Source of the DNA: Alphaproteobacteria bacterium
Lineage (GTDB): Bacteria > Pseudomonadota > Alphaproteobacteria > Micropepsales > Micropepsaceae
NCBI GenBank assembly: GCA_028871795.1
Contig: JAGWMG010000003.1
Span: 124,001 to 188,000 of the forward strand
Length of the DNA: 64,000 nucleotides
Reading direction: 5' to 3'
A program made the position numbers and the translations under genes. Below, piece after piece: positions 9,343 to 18,441 of this stretch. Below the pieces are notes generated by a model that saw nothing but the letters and a program-made list of their open reading frames with translations, ran no database searches and had not been told where the DNA came from. Numbering within the stretch: position 1 is the first letter of the stretch; every line of letters starts with the position of its first letter.

Positions 9343-10803
9343 TCACGCGACGTAAACGTCCTGTGACGGATTGCGTACGGCGCGCGAACGCGCAAGGCCC
9401 AGGATCAGCCGCGTGCCGCCGTTCGGGCGATCTTCCAGATGCACGCTGCCGTCATGGAGCTGGGCGATGCGGCGCACCAGCGCAAGGCCCACACCGGCGC
9501 CATTGCCGGTTCGATGGTCGGCACGCCAAAAACGTTCGAACACAACATCGCGCTGCGCGGGGGGGATGCCGGGCCCGCAATCTTCGACAATGACCGTCGG
9601 CCCTGGATCGACCTTGACCGTGACCGTTGTATTCGGATGCGAATATTTGAGTGCATTGTCGACGAGGTTACGGATCGCAATCTCAATCAGAGCGGCGTTT
9701 CCCGGTATGATCATCTGGGAAGCTGCGCAATCGAACTCGATCAGCCGGTCGTGCGCAATCGCCTTGACGACGGCGTCCTCGCAAACCTTCCGAGCCGCGG
9801 CGACGACGTCGACATCATCGAGTTCGTGCGCCATGACGTCTTCCGCTTGAGCAAAATGTAACAGCTCGTTTACGAGACGGCCAAGTTCCTCCATCTCGGT
9901 CTTGATCCGCTCGCGCGCCGGACCGTGGGGCAGCTGCGAAGCCTCCAACAACAGCACCGCCAGCGGCGTGCGCAGTTCGTGCGCGGCATCGGAGGCGAAC
10001 TGCTTTTGCTGTTGAAGCGAGCGCTCGAGCTTCTCCAGCATGGAGTTGATCGCGGCCGCGACATCGGCAAACTCCTGTACCATGCCCTGCTCGGAAACCG
10101 GCATCAGCGTCTGTCCGCGCGCCACCGCCGCCCCTATCAGGTTGGCGTCCCGGGAGAGCAACCGCAGCGGCCGCAGAGCTGCGCGCGTCGTCAGAAATAT
10201 CGCCAATGTCAGCGCCGGCACGATAAAGAGCACGGGAAACAGGACATGGCTCATCAACTTGCCGACAATGATGCCGGCACCGGCCCAGGCGGGATCGCCG
10301 ATCATATAGACCTGCACCCAGTATTTGTGCCCGGAGAGAACGACACGATGGATCAGCAACGAAACGACGTGATTTCCCGACAGGTGCGCCGGTCGAAAAC
10401 GCTCGAAACCCTCCAGAAGGTCGCTGCCCACGGCTTGCACGTCGTGATCGGCGTCGTGATCGGAGTCGATCGGCGCCGCGTATTGCACCGCCGGCAACCA
10501 GCGCGCGTTCGCAGAGGCAAGAATGCGGCGCCTGCTCAGCAGGCGGCGGTCAAACACGCGGAATCCGTACGCCTGCGGATAATCGCGATAGAGCGGAAGC
10601 TCTGCGGGATTTTTGCCTTTAACGAGAGCTCCGGCGATTGCGAGCGCGTTGGCATGCAGCGTGGCTTCGCGTAGCTGCGGCGTAGCGGATATATAGCGGA
10701 CGAAAAATACGAACGTCAGCAAAAGGGAGACGGACACGGAGACCGCAGCCATGCGAACGGCCAGAATACGCGACAGCGATGTCGGTACTGTGCGCTTCAG
10801 CAC
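9343..10803 (-). CDS. sensor histidine kinase (EnvZ/QseC-type)
   Basis: This inner-membrane kinase has 486 residues from a GTG start that overlaps the last codons of the response regulator gene (stop at 10797-10799). Membrane segments lie at about 14-38 and 186-206, with a periplasmic sensor region of about 145 residues rich in Asp/His around 113-121 (SDHDADHDV). A HAMP-like region follows. The dimerisation box SDAAHELRTP holds the phosphate-accepting His275. The ATP-binding lobe has the N box (NLVDNALKYS), G1 (EDCGPGIP) and G2 (GNGAGVGLALV). All catalytic motifs are present. The Asp/His cluster could bind a metal ion, which is speculation. The partner is the regulator immediately upstream. 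Confidence 0.93.
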   Translation of the reverse strand: MLKRTVPTSLSRILAVRMAAVSVSVSLLLTFVFFVRYISATPQLREATLHANALAIAGALVKGKNPAELPLYRDYPQAYGFRVFDRRLLSRRRILASANARWLPAVQYAAPIDSDHDADHDVQAVGSDLLEGFERFRPAHLSGNHVVSLLIHRVVLSGHKYWVQVYMIGDPAWAGAGIIVGKLMSHVLFPVLFIVPALTLAIFLTTRAALRPLRLLSRDANLIGAAVARGQTLMPVSEQGMVQEFADVAAAINSMLEKLERSLQQQKQFASDAAHELRTPLAVLLLEASQLPHGPARERIKTEMEELGRLVNELLHFAQAEDVMAHELDDVDVVAAARKVCEDAVVKAIAHDRLIEFDCAASQMIIPGNAALIEIAIRNLVDNALKYSHPNTTVTVKVDPGPTVIVEDCGPGIPPAQRDVVFERFWRADHRTGNGAGVGLALVRRIAQLHDGSVHLEDRPNGGTRLILGLARSRAVRNPSQDVYVA

Positions 10804-11477
10804 GTCGCACGCTCCGTCAAAAGATAGCCGATGCCGCGCATTGCGACGATACCCACGGTCGCGCCGGCAACCTCCAAGCGCCGGCGCAATCGCGAAACCG
10901 CAGCCTCTACGGCGTTGTCCGTAACTTCGCTGTCGAGCGAATAAACGGCCGAGTCCAGTTTTTCCCGGCGCAGAACCCGCCCTTGCTGCGACAGCAGCGC
11001 TGAAAGCACGCTCAATTCCCGGCGAGGAATGGCGACCGCCCGACCTGCAACCGTCAAGGTCAGCGAACCCGTGTCCAAGCGAACATTGCCCGCGGTCAGG
11101 ACGTTGTCCCGTATTTGGCGGGAACGGCGGCCGAGGGCCCGGACCCGCGCAATCAGTTCGTCGTCCGAGAACGGCTTGACGATATAGTCGTCGGCGCCTG
11201 CGTTCAGTACCTGCACGCGGTTGACGACGTCGCTGCGCGCGGTCACGACAAACACGACGGCATCGCTTTGGCTGCACCGGATCGCATTGAGAACGTCGCG
11301 GCCGTCGCCGTCCGGCAATGACAGGTCCAATAGCACGATGTCGTAATCGACGAGGCTGAGCGCCGCGCGTGCTTCCTCGATGCTGCCCGCAGCATCGACG
11401 ATATGCCCGCTGTCGGCCATGAGCTTCACCATCAGTGTCGCCAGCCGCGCGTTGTCTTCGATTATCAATAACCGCAT
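10797..11477 (-). CDS. OmpR/PhoB-family response regulator
   Basis: The protein has 226 residues starting MRLLIIEDNARL at ATG 11477; the frame extends upstream to 11537 but the added residues are not family-like. The receiver domain has the acidic pair Glu7/Asp8, phosphoacceptor Asp51 (IVLLDLSLPDGDG), Thr79 and Lys101 (YIVKPF). The C-terminal winged helix spans about 125-220 with the RRELSVLSALL and TDNAVEAAVSRLRRRL helices. It should bind DNA when phosphorylated by the kinase encoded in the overlapping downstream gene. A TATAAC hexamer on the minus strand (11493-11488) may be its -10 element, implying a very short leader. Targets are unknown; the glycan operon beyond the kinase is one candidate. 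Confidence 0.94.
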   Translation of the reverse strand: MRLLIIEDNARLATLMVKLMADSGHIVDAAGSIEEARAALSLVDYDIVLLDLSLPDGDGRDVLNAIRCSQSDAVVFVVTARSDVVNRVQVLNAGADDYIVKPFSDDELIARVRALGRRSRQIRDNVLTAGNVRLDTGSLTLTVAGRAVAIPRRELSVLSALLSQQGRVLRREKLDSAVYSLDSEVTDNAVEAAVSRLRRRLEVAGATVGIVAMRGIGYLLTERATC

Positions 11478-11928
11478 AGACAACGAGGTTATAGAATGCG
11501 TCGAATTAGCAAAAGCAAAAAAAGCGCTCCGGCCCACTTTTTTTCAAGATAGGTTCCGTAGCGGAAGAAACGTTTGCACGGCTGGTTATCGGCCACCTCG
11601 AGCCCAAGCACATGACGTGCAGTCGGTGAGCACTTCGAGATACGCCCAAGTCAGGAACTGCTCGCGCGCAACCGACTGCACCAACGTCGTACTGCCAAAA
11701 GAAGACGGCCAACCCGCCGGGTCGACAAAATAGAACCGTCGGTATGTGCCAAGATGGGTCATCGCGGCAATGGCGGAATTCGGCCGCACGCTGTGAGACA
11801 CGTCCGATCCGCGAATTTCAAGGGACGACACCGCCGGCACCGCCGGCGATACGGGAACCGCCGGTCCCCGTATCGCCATTTGCGCCTGGCCCGCAGACCG
11901 GCCTGCGGCGTCAGCGTTGGTCGGCGTC
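11478..11928. other. intergenic stretch without a convincing gene
   Basis: These 450 bases separate the response regulator and the anchor-C protein. Short open frames occur on both strands, but none has a credible start, ribosome-binding site or recognisable product. The part next to 11477 should hold the regulator's promoter. The part next to 11929 holds an inverted repeat described separately. Confidence 0.6.
11845..11877 (-). terminator. GC-rich hairpin downstream of the anchor-C gene
   Basis: GGCGATACGGG (11845-11855) and CCCGTATCGCC (11867-11877) form a perfect 11-bp stem around an 11-nt loop. It lies 52 bases after the stop of the minus-strand gene ending at 11929. No T-run follows on either strand, so intrinsic termination is uncertain. 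It may instead protect the transcript end. Confidence 0.35.
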
Positions 11929-12495
11929 TCAGTTACAGGACACCATCTTTATGCTCACGTTGTCGATCTCCGGTCCTGCCCCCGCCGGATTGGCATTGGT
12001 GGTGCTCTTGAACGTGATCGTTGTCGTCGGAGCAACGCCAACAAAGGTGAAATACTCAGGCACCCACGTGCCGGGTGCGATCGGCGGGCTATGCGTAAAG
12101 GTGAATGTTTGGCTGCCGGCGAGAGCTACCAGCGTGGCCGATTGCTTCTGCAGCATGCGGTGGCGCGACATCGAAAAATCCACCCGGTATGTCGGCTTAC
12201 AGGTGTCGAAGGTCTGGCTGATCGCTCCTATGCCCGTGCCGTTCAGATCGACGCAATTGCCGCCCATGGTCTGACAATTTGTTTGGGCTGGGGCGGTGCC
12301 GTAATCGACATTTCCGACAGTCACTTTCCATGGCCCTATGGTTCCGTTGGTCAGGATGTTCACGTAGCCGGAATGGCCTGGGGTCTCGAAATTCCCATCG
12401 GCAAACGGAGCCGCCATGGTGGCGTTCGGGACGCTCAGGGCCGTGATAAAAACAGCCCACGCGGCACCGGAAAGTAGAATGGAATATCTGCGCAT
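11929..12495 (-). CDS. secreted choice-of-anchor C family protein (DUF642-like)
   Basis: The protein has 188 residues. It begins with a signal peptide (MRRYSILLSGAAWAVFITAL, likely cut after TMAA). The mature part starts FADGNFETPGHSGYVNI and shows the galactose-binding-like beta-sandwich pattern of choice-of-anchor C/DUF642 proteins: GPWKVTVGNVDYG, CVDLNGTGIGAISQTFDTC, YRVDFSMSRH and a final PEIDNVSIKMVSC strand. Four or more cysteines could form disulphides. No PEP-CTERM or other anchor is visible at the C-terminus. The family is linked to extracellular carbohydrate or surface structures, but the ligand is unknown. It is a single gene running away from the DUF2946-like gene. Confidence 0.75.
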   Translation of the reverse strand: MRRYSILLSGAAWAVFITALSVPNATMAAPFADGNFETPGHSGYVNILTNGTIGPWKVTVGNVDYGTAPAQTNCQTMGGNCVDLNGTGIGAISQTFDTCKPTYRVDFSMSRHRMLQKQSATLVALAGSQTFTFTHSPPIAPGTWVPEYFTFVGVAPTTTITFKSTTNANPAGAGPEIDNVSIKMVSCN

Positions 12496-12911
12496 ATGAT
12501 TTTCCTCGGCCTGTTATGGCGTGACTGATAACCGGGCCCATCGCCTGTTCGTCGATCCCACCTGCAAACGACTAGACGCCTCCCAAGACGAAGTTGCAAA
12601 TTAACCTGGACCGCGTATGAAATAGCAAATGAACCAAGGCATTGCGTAGTCAATATCTATGATCCGGCAAAATGTATACTATTTATGCGTGCCGTTTTTT
12701 CTTGGCGTCATGCTGGGATTACTTGCCCACCGCCGCGCGGCTCCGGGTTCCGGCAGGTGTGCCTGCTGCATGACATCGCAAATTTTGAGTCCGACCGGTT
12801 GGCATTGAGCTTGCTGCGCCGATGGTTAAGCAGCCGACCCGACTGTTGTGCAAGCGTGCGAAATTGAGTCTAGAATACCACAGCAAAATCGTCAGCGATC
12901 CGGATTGGCAG
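12496..12911. other. divergent intergenic region
   Basis: About 415 bases lie between the anchor-C gene (minus) and the DUF2946-like gene (plus). The stretch 12590-12710 is richer in A+T than its surroundings and probably holds the two divergent promoters. I found no RNA gene or long repeat in it. The small frames here lack support. Confidence 0.5.
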
Positions 12912-13334
12912 ATGTCTTTGAAGACGTCTCGAATAAGCGCGATGCGGCGGCAAGCGGTGCATAAGTCCGCACCGCCGCTGGCGATAACGCTGTTCGTCCT
13001 TCTCGCTTTTGTACTCCAGAGCTATGCCACCCAAACCCATGTGCACTTTTCCGGCGAGCGCGATTTTGCCGTCGGCGCTGGCGGCGCCGGCGAATTGGCA
13101 AAGGATTCGCGTTCGCAAAAAAACGAGCCCCAAAAGGCGCCGTCCAAAGGCGATCCGGAAAATTGTCCGCTGTGCCAGCAGATCACGATTGCGGGTGCGT
13201 TCATTTCTCCAGCCGCCCTCGCGCTGTTGTTGCCGGTACAGATTCCGTACGCCGCACCGGCCGCCGCCGCGGTAGCGGTCCTGTCTAGATCGGTCTCGCA
13301 TAGCTGGCACGGGCGCGCGCCGCCGGCAGTCTAA
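12912..13334 (+). CDS. DUF2946-like periplasmic or membrane protein
   Basis: About 140 residues from ATG 12912; ATG 12942 and an upstream start at 12822 are also possible, none with a strong ribosome-binding site. One hydrophobic segment (LAITLFVLLAFVLQ) is followed by a periplasmic part with THVHF, a conserved NCPLCQQ motif, a second hydrophobic stretch (ISPAALALLLPVQIP), and the C-terminal SHSWHGRAPP that is typical of small proteins encoded next to TonB-dependent receptors. The His and CxxC residues suggest metal handling, which is inference. It lies 129 bases upstream of the receptor gene on the same strand, so the two may be cotranscribed. Confidence 0.6.
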   Translation: MSLKTSRISAMRRQAVHKSAPPLAITLFVLLAFVLQSYATQTHVHFSGERDFAVGAGGAGELAKDSRSQKNEPQKAPSKGDPENCPLCQQITIAGAFISPAALALLLPVQIPYAAPAAAAVAVLSRSVSHSWHGRAPPAV

Positions 13335-13463
13335 CTTCCAAAAGCAAAGAGTTCGAACGGATCGGCATCTCTCAATGGAGGTGGCGTGGTCTCGTTCCTC
13401 GCAAAGCGACTTCCGACGTGTTTGCGGAAGCTCGACCTGCAATCTCGAATAGTTGGAGTGGCA

Positions 13464-15707
13464 ATGCTTCGTTCTTTCCTGCCGTCCTCGGTCGCGGCGG
13501 CGGCGGTTCTGATCGCCGGCACTTCCGCCGAAGCGCAACAAGCGACGCAGCCGCAGCAGTTTTACAGTCCAGCGTCGTCCGGGAATGTCGAGACCGTCAC
13601 GATCACGGCGCAGAAACTGGCCGAGGCGCGCGTCGGCATTCAGACGCAACTCGGCGCCTCGACCTATACGATTTCCTCGGACGACATCAAGGCGACGCCC
13701 GGCGGCGACAATACGCTGCTCAACCAGGTTATCCTGCAGGCTCCCGGCGCGGCGCAGGATTCCTTTGGCCAGTTGCACATCCGCGGCGAACACAATGGCC
13801 TGCAATACCGGCTGAACGGCATCATCATCCCGGAGGGCATTTCGGTCTTCGGCCAGACGCTCGACCCCAGACTCGCCGACAGCGTCCAGCTCATCACCGG
13901 CGCACTGCCGGCGGAATATGGCGACCGCACGGCCGGCATCATCGACGTCAGAACAAAAACCGGGCTGTTCAATCCCGGCGGCGAGATCAGCATGTATGGC
14001 GGCAGCCATGGCGAACTTGCGCCGAGTCTTTCCTATGGAGGTTCGGCGGGAAATTTCAATTATTTCGTCTCGGGCGATTATCTGACCAACACATTGGGCA
14101 TCGAGTCGCCGGACGGCAAGAACGACCCGAGCCACGACCGCACCAAGCAATGGCACGGCTTCGCTTATCTGCAGGACATTCTGGACCAGCACAGCTCCGT
14201 AACCGCGGTCCTCGGCACGTCCAACGACGTGTTCCAGATTCCGAACCGGTCGGGCCTGCAGCCTTCAGGGATCGGCGGCATCGTCGGATTGGGTCCAATG
14301 GACCCCGGCAGCGGCACTTTCGTGCTCCGGGCAAACGGGCGGACAACCTTTCCTTCCGTGCAACTTGACGAACGGCAGCGCGAAATCACGCACTACGCAA
14401 TCGTCAGTTATCTGCGCTCGCAAGGCGCCTTCGATTATCAGGTGTCGGTGTTCGGGCGCTATTCGAGCCTGAGCTTCACGCCGGGCGCAAATGTCGGCGA
14501 CGTCCTTTACAATGGTCTGGCGCAGACGGCCTACAAGCGCGACGCGGCTTACGGGCTGCAGGTCGAAGGCGCTTATCATTTCGGCGACACGCACACGATC
14601 CGTTTCGGCGCCGTCTATCAAGCCGACGACCTCGCAAGCAATACGTCGTCGCTGGTGCTGTCGACCGCGCCGGGCTCCGCCGCCAATCCCAATCCGAACC
14701 CTTTGTGCGCCGATCCGGCGAACACCTGTCAGATTTCCGATGTTCCGCTCTCGATCATCGACAATGGCACGAAACACGCGTGGAGCTACGGGCTTTACGT
14801 CCAGGACGAGTGGAAGATCCTGCCGGCCGTCACCATCAACTATGGCCTGCGCTACGACCGGTTCAGAGCCTTCGACGCGGAAAACCAAATCAGCCCCCGC
14901 GCCAACGTGGTTTGGACGCCGTCGGACACGACGACAATTCACGCGGGCTACGCCCGTTATTTCTCGCCGCCGCCGATCGAATTGGTCGCGGCGACGGATA
15001 TTGCGCTGTTCGACAACACGACGGCGGCCGCCAGCCACACCGATACCACGCCCAAGGCCGAACGCGCCGACTACTACGACGCCGGCATCAATCAGACGCT
15101 GTCCGAAGCCGTATCCCTGGGCTTGGACGGCTTTTACAAGGCGTCGCACGACCTGATCGACGAGGGCCAGTTCGGCGCGCCGATCGTCCTGACCCCCTTC
15201 AACTACAGGAAGGGACGCCAATACGGGCTTGAATTCACCGCAACCTACGACAGCGGCGATTTCTCGAGCTATCTCAATGCCGCTTACGAGCGCGCCGACG
15301 GCACGAACATCGTGTCCAGCGAATTCAATTTCAGCCCCGGCGATCTCGGTTACATTGCGGCGCACACCATTCCGCTCGATCACCAGCAGATCGTATCCGT
15401 GTCGGCGGGCGCGTCGTACAAGTTGCGGGAGGACACGCGGATCAGCGCCGACCTCCTCTACGGCTCCGGTCTCAGAACAAGCCTGGTCCATCCGAACGAC
15501 AGTCACGTGCCAGACTATGCGCAGGTCAATCTCGGCGTGAGTCACGACTTCAAGCTCGACTTCGCCGGAGGCTTCACCGCGCGCTTCGATGTCATCAACG
15601 TCTTCGACGAGAAATACGAAATCCGCGACGGAACGGGTGTCGGCGCCGGCGCGCCGCAATTCGGTCCCAGGCGCGGTTTCTTCGTCGGCCTGTCAAAGGC
15701 TTTGTAA
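13464..15707 (+). CDS. TonB-dependent outer-membrane receptor
   Basis: The protein has 747 residues starting MLRSFLPSSVAAAAVLIAGT, with GGAG upstream; the frame opens earlier, at 13386, but lacks a signal there. A signal peptide ends near AEAQQ. The plug domain contains VETVTITAQK (TonB-box-like), DNTLLNQVILQAPG, LHIRGEHNGLQYRLNG and LITGALPAEYGDRTAGIIDV. The rest is a 22-strand-type barrel with recurring GLRYDRF, HAGYARYFSPP and VINVFDEKYEIRDG motifs. It ends in Leu rather than Phe. Substrate cannot be deduced. The upstream DUF2946-like protein points to a metal complex, whereas the following galTK genes would fit a galactoside. Confidence 0.93.
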   Translation: MLRSFLPSSVAAAAVLIAGTSAEAQQATQPQQFYSPASSGNVETVTITAQKLAEARVGIQTQLGASTYTISSDDIKATPGGDNTLLNQVILQAPGAAQDSFGQLHIRGEHNGLQYRLNGIIIPEGISVFGQTLDPRLADSVQLITGALPAEYGDRTAGIIDVRTKTGLFNPGGEISMYGGSHGELAPSLSYGGSAGNFNYFVSGDYLTNTLGIESPDGKNDPSHDRTKQWHGFAYLQDILDQHSSVTAVLGTSNDVFQIPNRSGLQPSGIGGIVGLGPMDPGSGTFVLRANGRTTFPSVQLDERQREITHYAIVSYLRSQGAFDYQVSVFGRYSSLSFTPGANVGDVLYNGLAQTAYKRDAAYGLQVEGAYHFGDTHTIRFGAVYQADDLASNTSSLVLSTAPGSAANPNPNPLCADPANTCQISDVPLSIIDNGTKHAWSYGLYVQDEWKILPAVTINYGLRYDRFRAFDAENQISPRANVVWTPSDTTTIHAGYARYFSPPPIELVAATDIALFDNTTAAASHTDTTPKAERADYYDAGINQTLSEAVSLGLDGFYKASHDLIDEGQFGAPIVLTPFNYRKGRQYGLEFTATYDSGDFSSYLNAAYERADGTNIVSSEFNFSPGDLGYIAAHTIPLDHQQIVSVSAGASYKLREDTRISADLLYGSGLRTSLVHPNDSHVPDYAQVNLGVSHDFKLDFAGGFTARFDVINVFDEKYEIRDGTGVGAGAPQFGPRRGFFVGLSKAL

Positions 15708-15791
15708 GATGCCTATTATGGCTCGCTGCTCCAACAAGAAAGGCGCGCCGCCGCGTCCGCAAACCGACCAAGCCCGACCGGCCAGCCTCCG

Positions 15792-16865
15792 ATGACGCAC
15801 GGCAAAACGATTTCCAATACCGGACGATCCACCTTCACCATGCCCGATGGGCGGATGCTGCACCTCTATGGCGCGTATTCGGGTACGCCGGCATGGCCAC
15901 TCGGAGCAGAACTTCACGAGAGAGATTTTTCGCATCGCCGTTGGCATCCCGTTCGGCGCGAATGGGTGGTCTACTCCGCCCACCGCCAGACGAGAACTTA
16001 CAAGCCCGCGTCGAACACATGCCCTCTTTGTCCTGAGGCGTCCGATGGCGAGGTGCCGGTAAAGGATTTTTCGATTGCGGTGTTCGACAACCGCTTTTCA
16101 TCGTTCCAGAAAACATGCCCGAAGCCGGATCCCATTCCGGGTCTCGATTTGTCCGTCGACAGCGCCGCGGGAAATTGCGAGGTCGTCGTCTACTCCGCCG
16201 ACCACAAGGCGTCGATGTCGACCTTGTCCCAGGATCGGCGCGAACTTCTCGTCAAAGTGTGGGGCGATCGCGTGCGCGCGCTGATGCGGATGCCCGCCGT
16301 GCAAGCCGTCATGCCATTCGAGAATCGCGGAGAAGAAGCCGGCGTCACGCTGCATCATCCGCATGGACAGATTTATGCGTTTTCCTATCTGCCGCCCGTC
16401 ATCGAGACGATGGCACAGAGTTTTCGGGAAGGCTATGAACTGTCGAAGCTGACATCCTCGGCGATGCACGAAATCGCTCAAGCCGAGAGCATGGCGGCGC
16501 TCGTACCGCCCTTCGCGCGCTTTCCCTATGAAGTCTGGATCGTTCCGAAACGGTTTCGACCGTCGCCAGGCGACCTCGGCGAAAACGAAGTCAAAGACTG
16601 CGCGCGCCTGCTGGCGCTCGTTGCGAAGAAATACGACATCTTTTTCAAACGCGCTTGCCCTTATGTGATGATCGTCTATGTCGCGCCGCGCGGCATGGAA
16701 GAATACTTCCCGTTCCATATTCAGTTCTACCCGCTTCTGCGCACCCCGCAGAAACTGAAGTTTCTTGCAGGCTGCGAGCTCGGCGCCGGTTCTTTCCTGG
16801 CGGATTTGGTGCCCGAAGAGGCCGCTCGGTCTCTTCGCGATCTAAGACTGGAGGACATCCCATGA
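15792..16865 (+). CDS. galT: galactose-1-phosphate uridylyltransferase
   Basis: GalT exchanges UMP between UDP-glucose and galactose 1-phosphate in the Leloir pathway. This 357-residue protein has the catalytic motif HHPHGQ at 188-193, where His191 is the expected nucleophile, and Cys77/Cys80 (CPLC) as zinc ligands. ERDFSHRRWHPVRREWVVYS near the N-terminus and the C-terminal EEYFPFHIQFYPLLR segment also match the family. Length is normal. The start lacks a strong ribosome-binding site. The gene ends in an ATGA overlap with galK and lies 84 bases after the TonB receptor. No galE or mutarotase gene is nearby. Confidence 0.95.
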   Translation: MTHGKTISNTGRSTFTMPDGRMLHLYGAYSGTPAWPLGAELHERDFSHRRWHPVRREWVVYSAHRQTRTYKPASNTCPLCPEASDGEVPVKDFSIAVFDNRFSSFQKTCPKPDPIPGLDLSVDSAAGNCEVVVYSADHKASMSTLSQDRRELLVKVWGDRVRALMRMPAVQAVMPFENRGEEAGVTLHHPHGQIYAFSYLPPVIETMAQSFREGYELSKLTSSAMHEIAQAESMAALVPPFARFPYEVWIVPKRFRPSPGDLGENEVKDCARLLALVAKKYDIFFKRACPYVMIVYVAPRGMEEYFPFHIQFYPLLRTPQKLKFLAGCELGAGSFLADLVPEEAARSLRDLRLEDIP

Positions 16866-17944
16866 CCGGATTCACCGCCAAGGCGCCGGCCCGCGCGAAT
16901 ATCATCGGCGAACATACCGATTACGCGGCCAATCAAGGGCATGTCCTGCCCACGCCGCTTCCGTTCCACACATGGGCCGCCGTCGCAGAGAGGGCCGGCG
17001 CTGCAGGACAGCTGAGCATTTCAAGCGAGAGTTTCGGCAACCAGCCATATGACCGACGCGCGGACGACGAGCCGCGCGGCCACTGGACGGACTACGTCAT
17101 CGGTTGCGTCCGCGTCTTCTCAAAGAAGACAAAGCTTCCGGCGCTCGAAATCAAGATCAAAAGCGATGTGCCGATCGGGTGCGGGATTTCGAGTTCCGCG
17201 GCGTTGTGTGTTGCGGTTATCCGCGCCTTGAAGGGACTCACTGGCGCCGATCCGGGGGACGCGCAGATCGCCCTCATGGCGCACGAAGCCGAGCACGATT
17301 TTGTCGGCGTTCCCTGCGGGAAGATGGACCAGTTTGCCGCATCGCTGGGGCGTCCGGGGCAAGCGCTTCTTTTGAACACGAAGACGCTGACCACCCGCCA
17401 TTATCCTCTGGCGGCCAATACCGCGATCATGCTGGTGAATTGCGGCAGGAAGCACGATCTCGCCAAGGGCGGCGGCTACAAGCAACGCGTGGCGGAGTGC
17501 ACCGAGGCCCGCAGGCTGCTGGGCGTCGGCACCCTCTGCGAGCTTGGCACCATGGACCTCGACCGTCTTTCCGCATTGCCGGATCTCACTGCGCGCCGCG
17601 CGCGCCACGTCATCACGGAGAATCTGCGAGTGCTGGAATTCGTCGCCGCCCTGGAAGCTGGCGACCTGGAACGGCAGGCCGACCTGCTTGCCGCCAGCCA
17701 CGCCTCCCAGCGCGACGATTTCGAAGTTTCGATCCCGGAGATCGATGCGCTGGTTGAATCGTCAAAGCGCTTCGGCATCCGCGGGGCGCGCATCGTCGGG
17801 GGCGGCTTCGGTGGGGCGATCATTGCGCTCGTGCCGCGCGAACAGGCGGTTGCCTGGTGGTCCTTCGTTGCGAAGGAAAATCCGAAAAGCCAGCTGATTT
17901 CGACGTACGCCCTGAAGAATGACGAAAATGAGTATGCCGCGTGA
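16862..17944 (+). CDS. galK: galactokinase
   Basis: GalK phosphorylates galactose with ATP to galactose 1-phosphate, the substrate of GalT. The 360-residue protein is a GHMP kinase. It has the galactose-binding GEHTDY motif (here followed by A instead of N), the phosphate-binding loop PIGCGISSSAAL and the C-terminal GGGFGG motif. KMDQFAASLG carries the catalytic-loop region with the Asp. The start is fixed by the ATGA overlap with galT, so the upstream open frame to 16655 is not used. The two enzymes should be translationally coupled. Slightly short compared with E. coli GalK (382) but complete. Confidence 0.94.
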   Translation: MTGFTAKAPARANIIGEHTDYAANQGHVLPTPLPFHTWAAVAERAGAAGQLSISSESFGNQPYDRRADDEPRGHWTDYVIGCVRVFSKKTKLPALEIKIKSDVPIGCGISSSAALCVAVIRALKGLTGADPGDAQIALMAHEAEHDFVGVPCGKMDQFAASLGRPGQALLLNTKTLTTRHYPLAANTAIMLVNCGRKHDLAKGGGYKQRVAECTEARRLLGVGTLCELGTMDLDRLSALPDLTARRARHVITENLRVLEFVAALEAGDLERQADLLAASHASQRDDFEVSIPEIDALVESSKRFGIRGARIVGGGFGGAIIALVPREQAVAWWSFVAKENPKSQLISTYALKNDENEYAA

Positions 17945-18441
17945 CCACGGCGCCGACCTTGTCTCCGGCGCTGCCGGCCGGGCGTCCGTCGGCGAATTTC
18001 ACGCACAGCTACTGCACCACTCCACTCCGCGGGATGCGACCACCATTCCGCCGCGTAATGTACAACGTACGCGTCGGACTCTGCGGCCGGAGCTATCTTG
18101 CCGCGACAACGTTAACGTTAAGGTGCCAAATGGAGTTTCGCGAAAAGAGTGTGCATAGAAATTAGAAGTATTCTTTATGCCGCCTTTTGCGCTGGCGTAA
18201 CAGGCGGATACCGGTATCGGCGGCTTTTCTTGGTTACCGGCGGCCCAAGGAAAACATCCTTTTACGTGCGTTTGACATGGTCAATTGCGTCGCAAAATGT
18301 TAATCGTAAACGAATGGTTTGTGCTCGGATTTAGTCGCATCGGGGTGGCGTTGCACGTTGGGGGATGGCGTGGTGGGTACAAGGCACGACGCGCGTTTGT
18401 CACCGAACGAGCGGCGGAAAACGGGACCCGGCAGGGGCTCC
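17945..18441. other. intergenic region upstream of the Sel1/beta-helix operon
   Basis: About 497 bases with no gene I can support. It becomes A+T-richer after 18100. It contains the 12-bp palindrome AACGTTAACGTT (18108-18119). A TTGACA hexamer at 18272-18277 sits within a small inverted repeat (TTGAC-ATG-GTCAA). A promoter for the downstream operon is likely here, but no good -10 at standard spacing was found, so no promoter is called. Confidence 0.45.
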
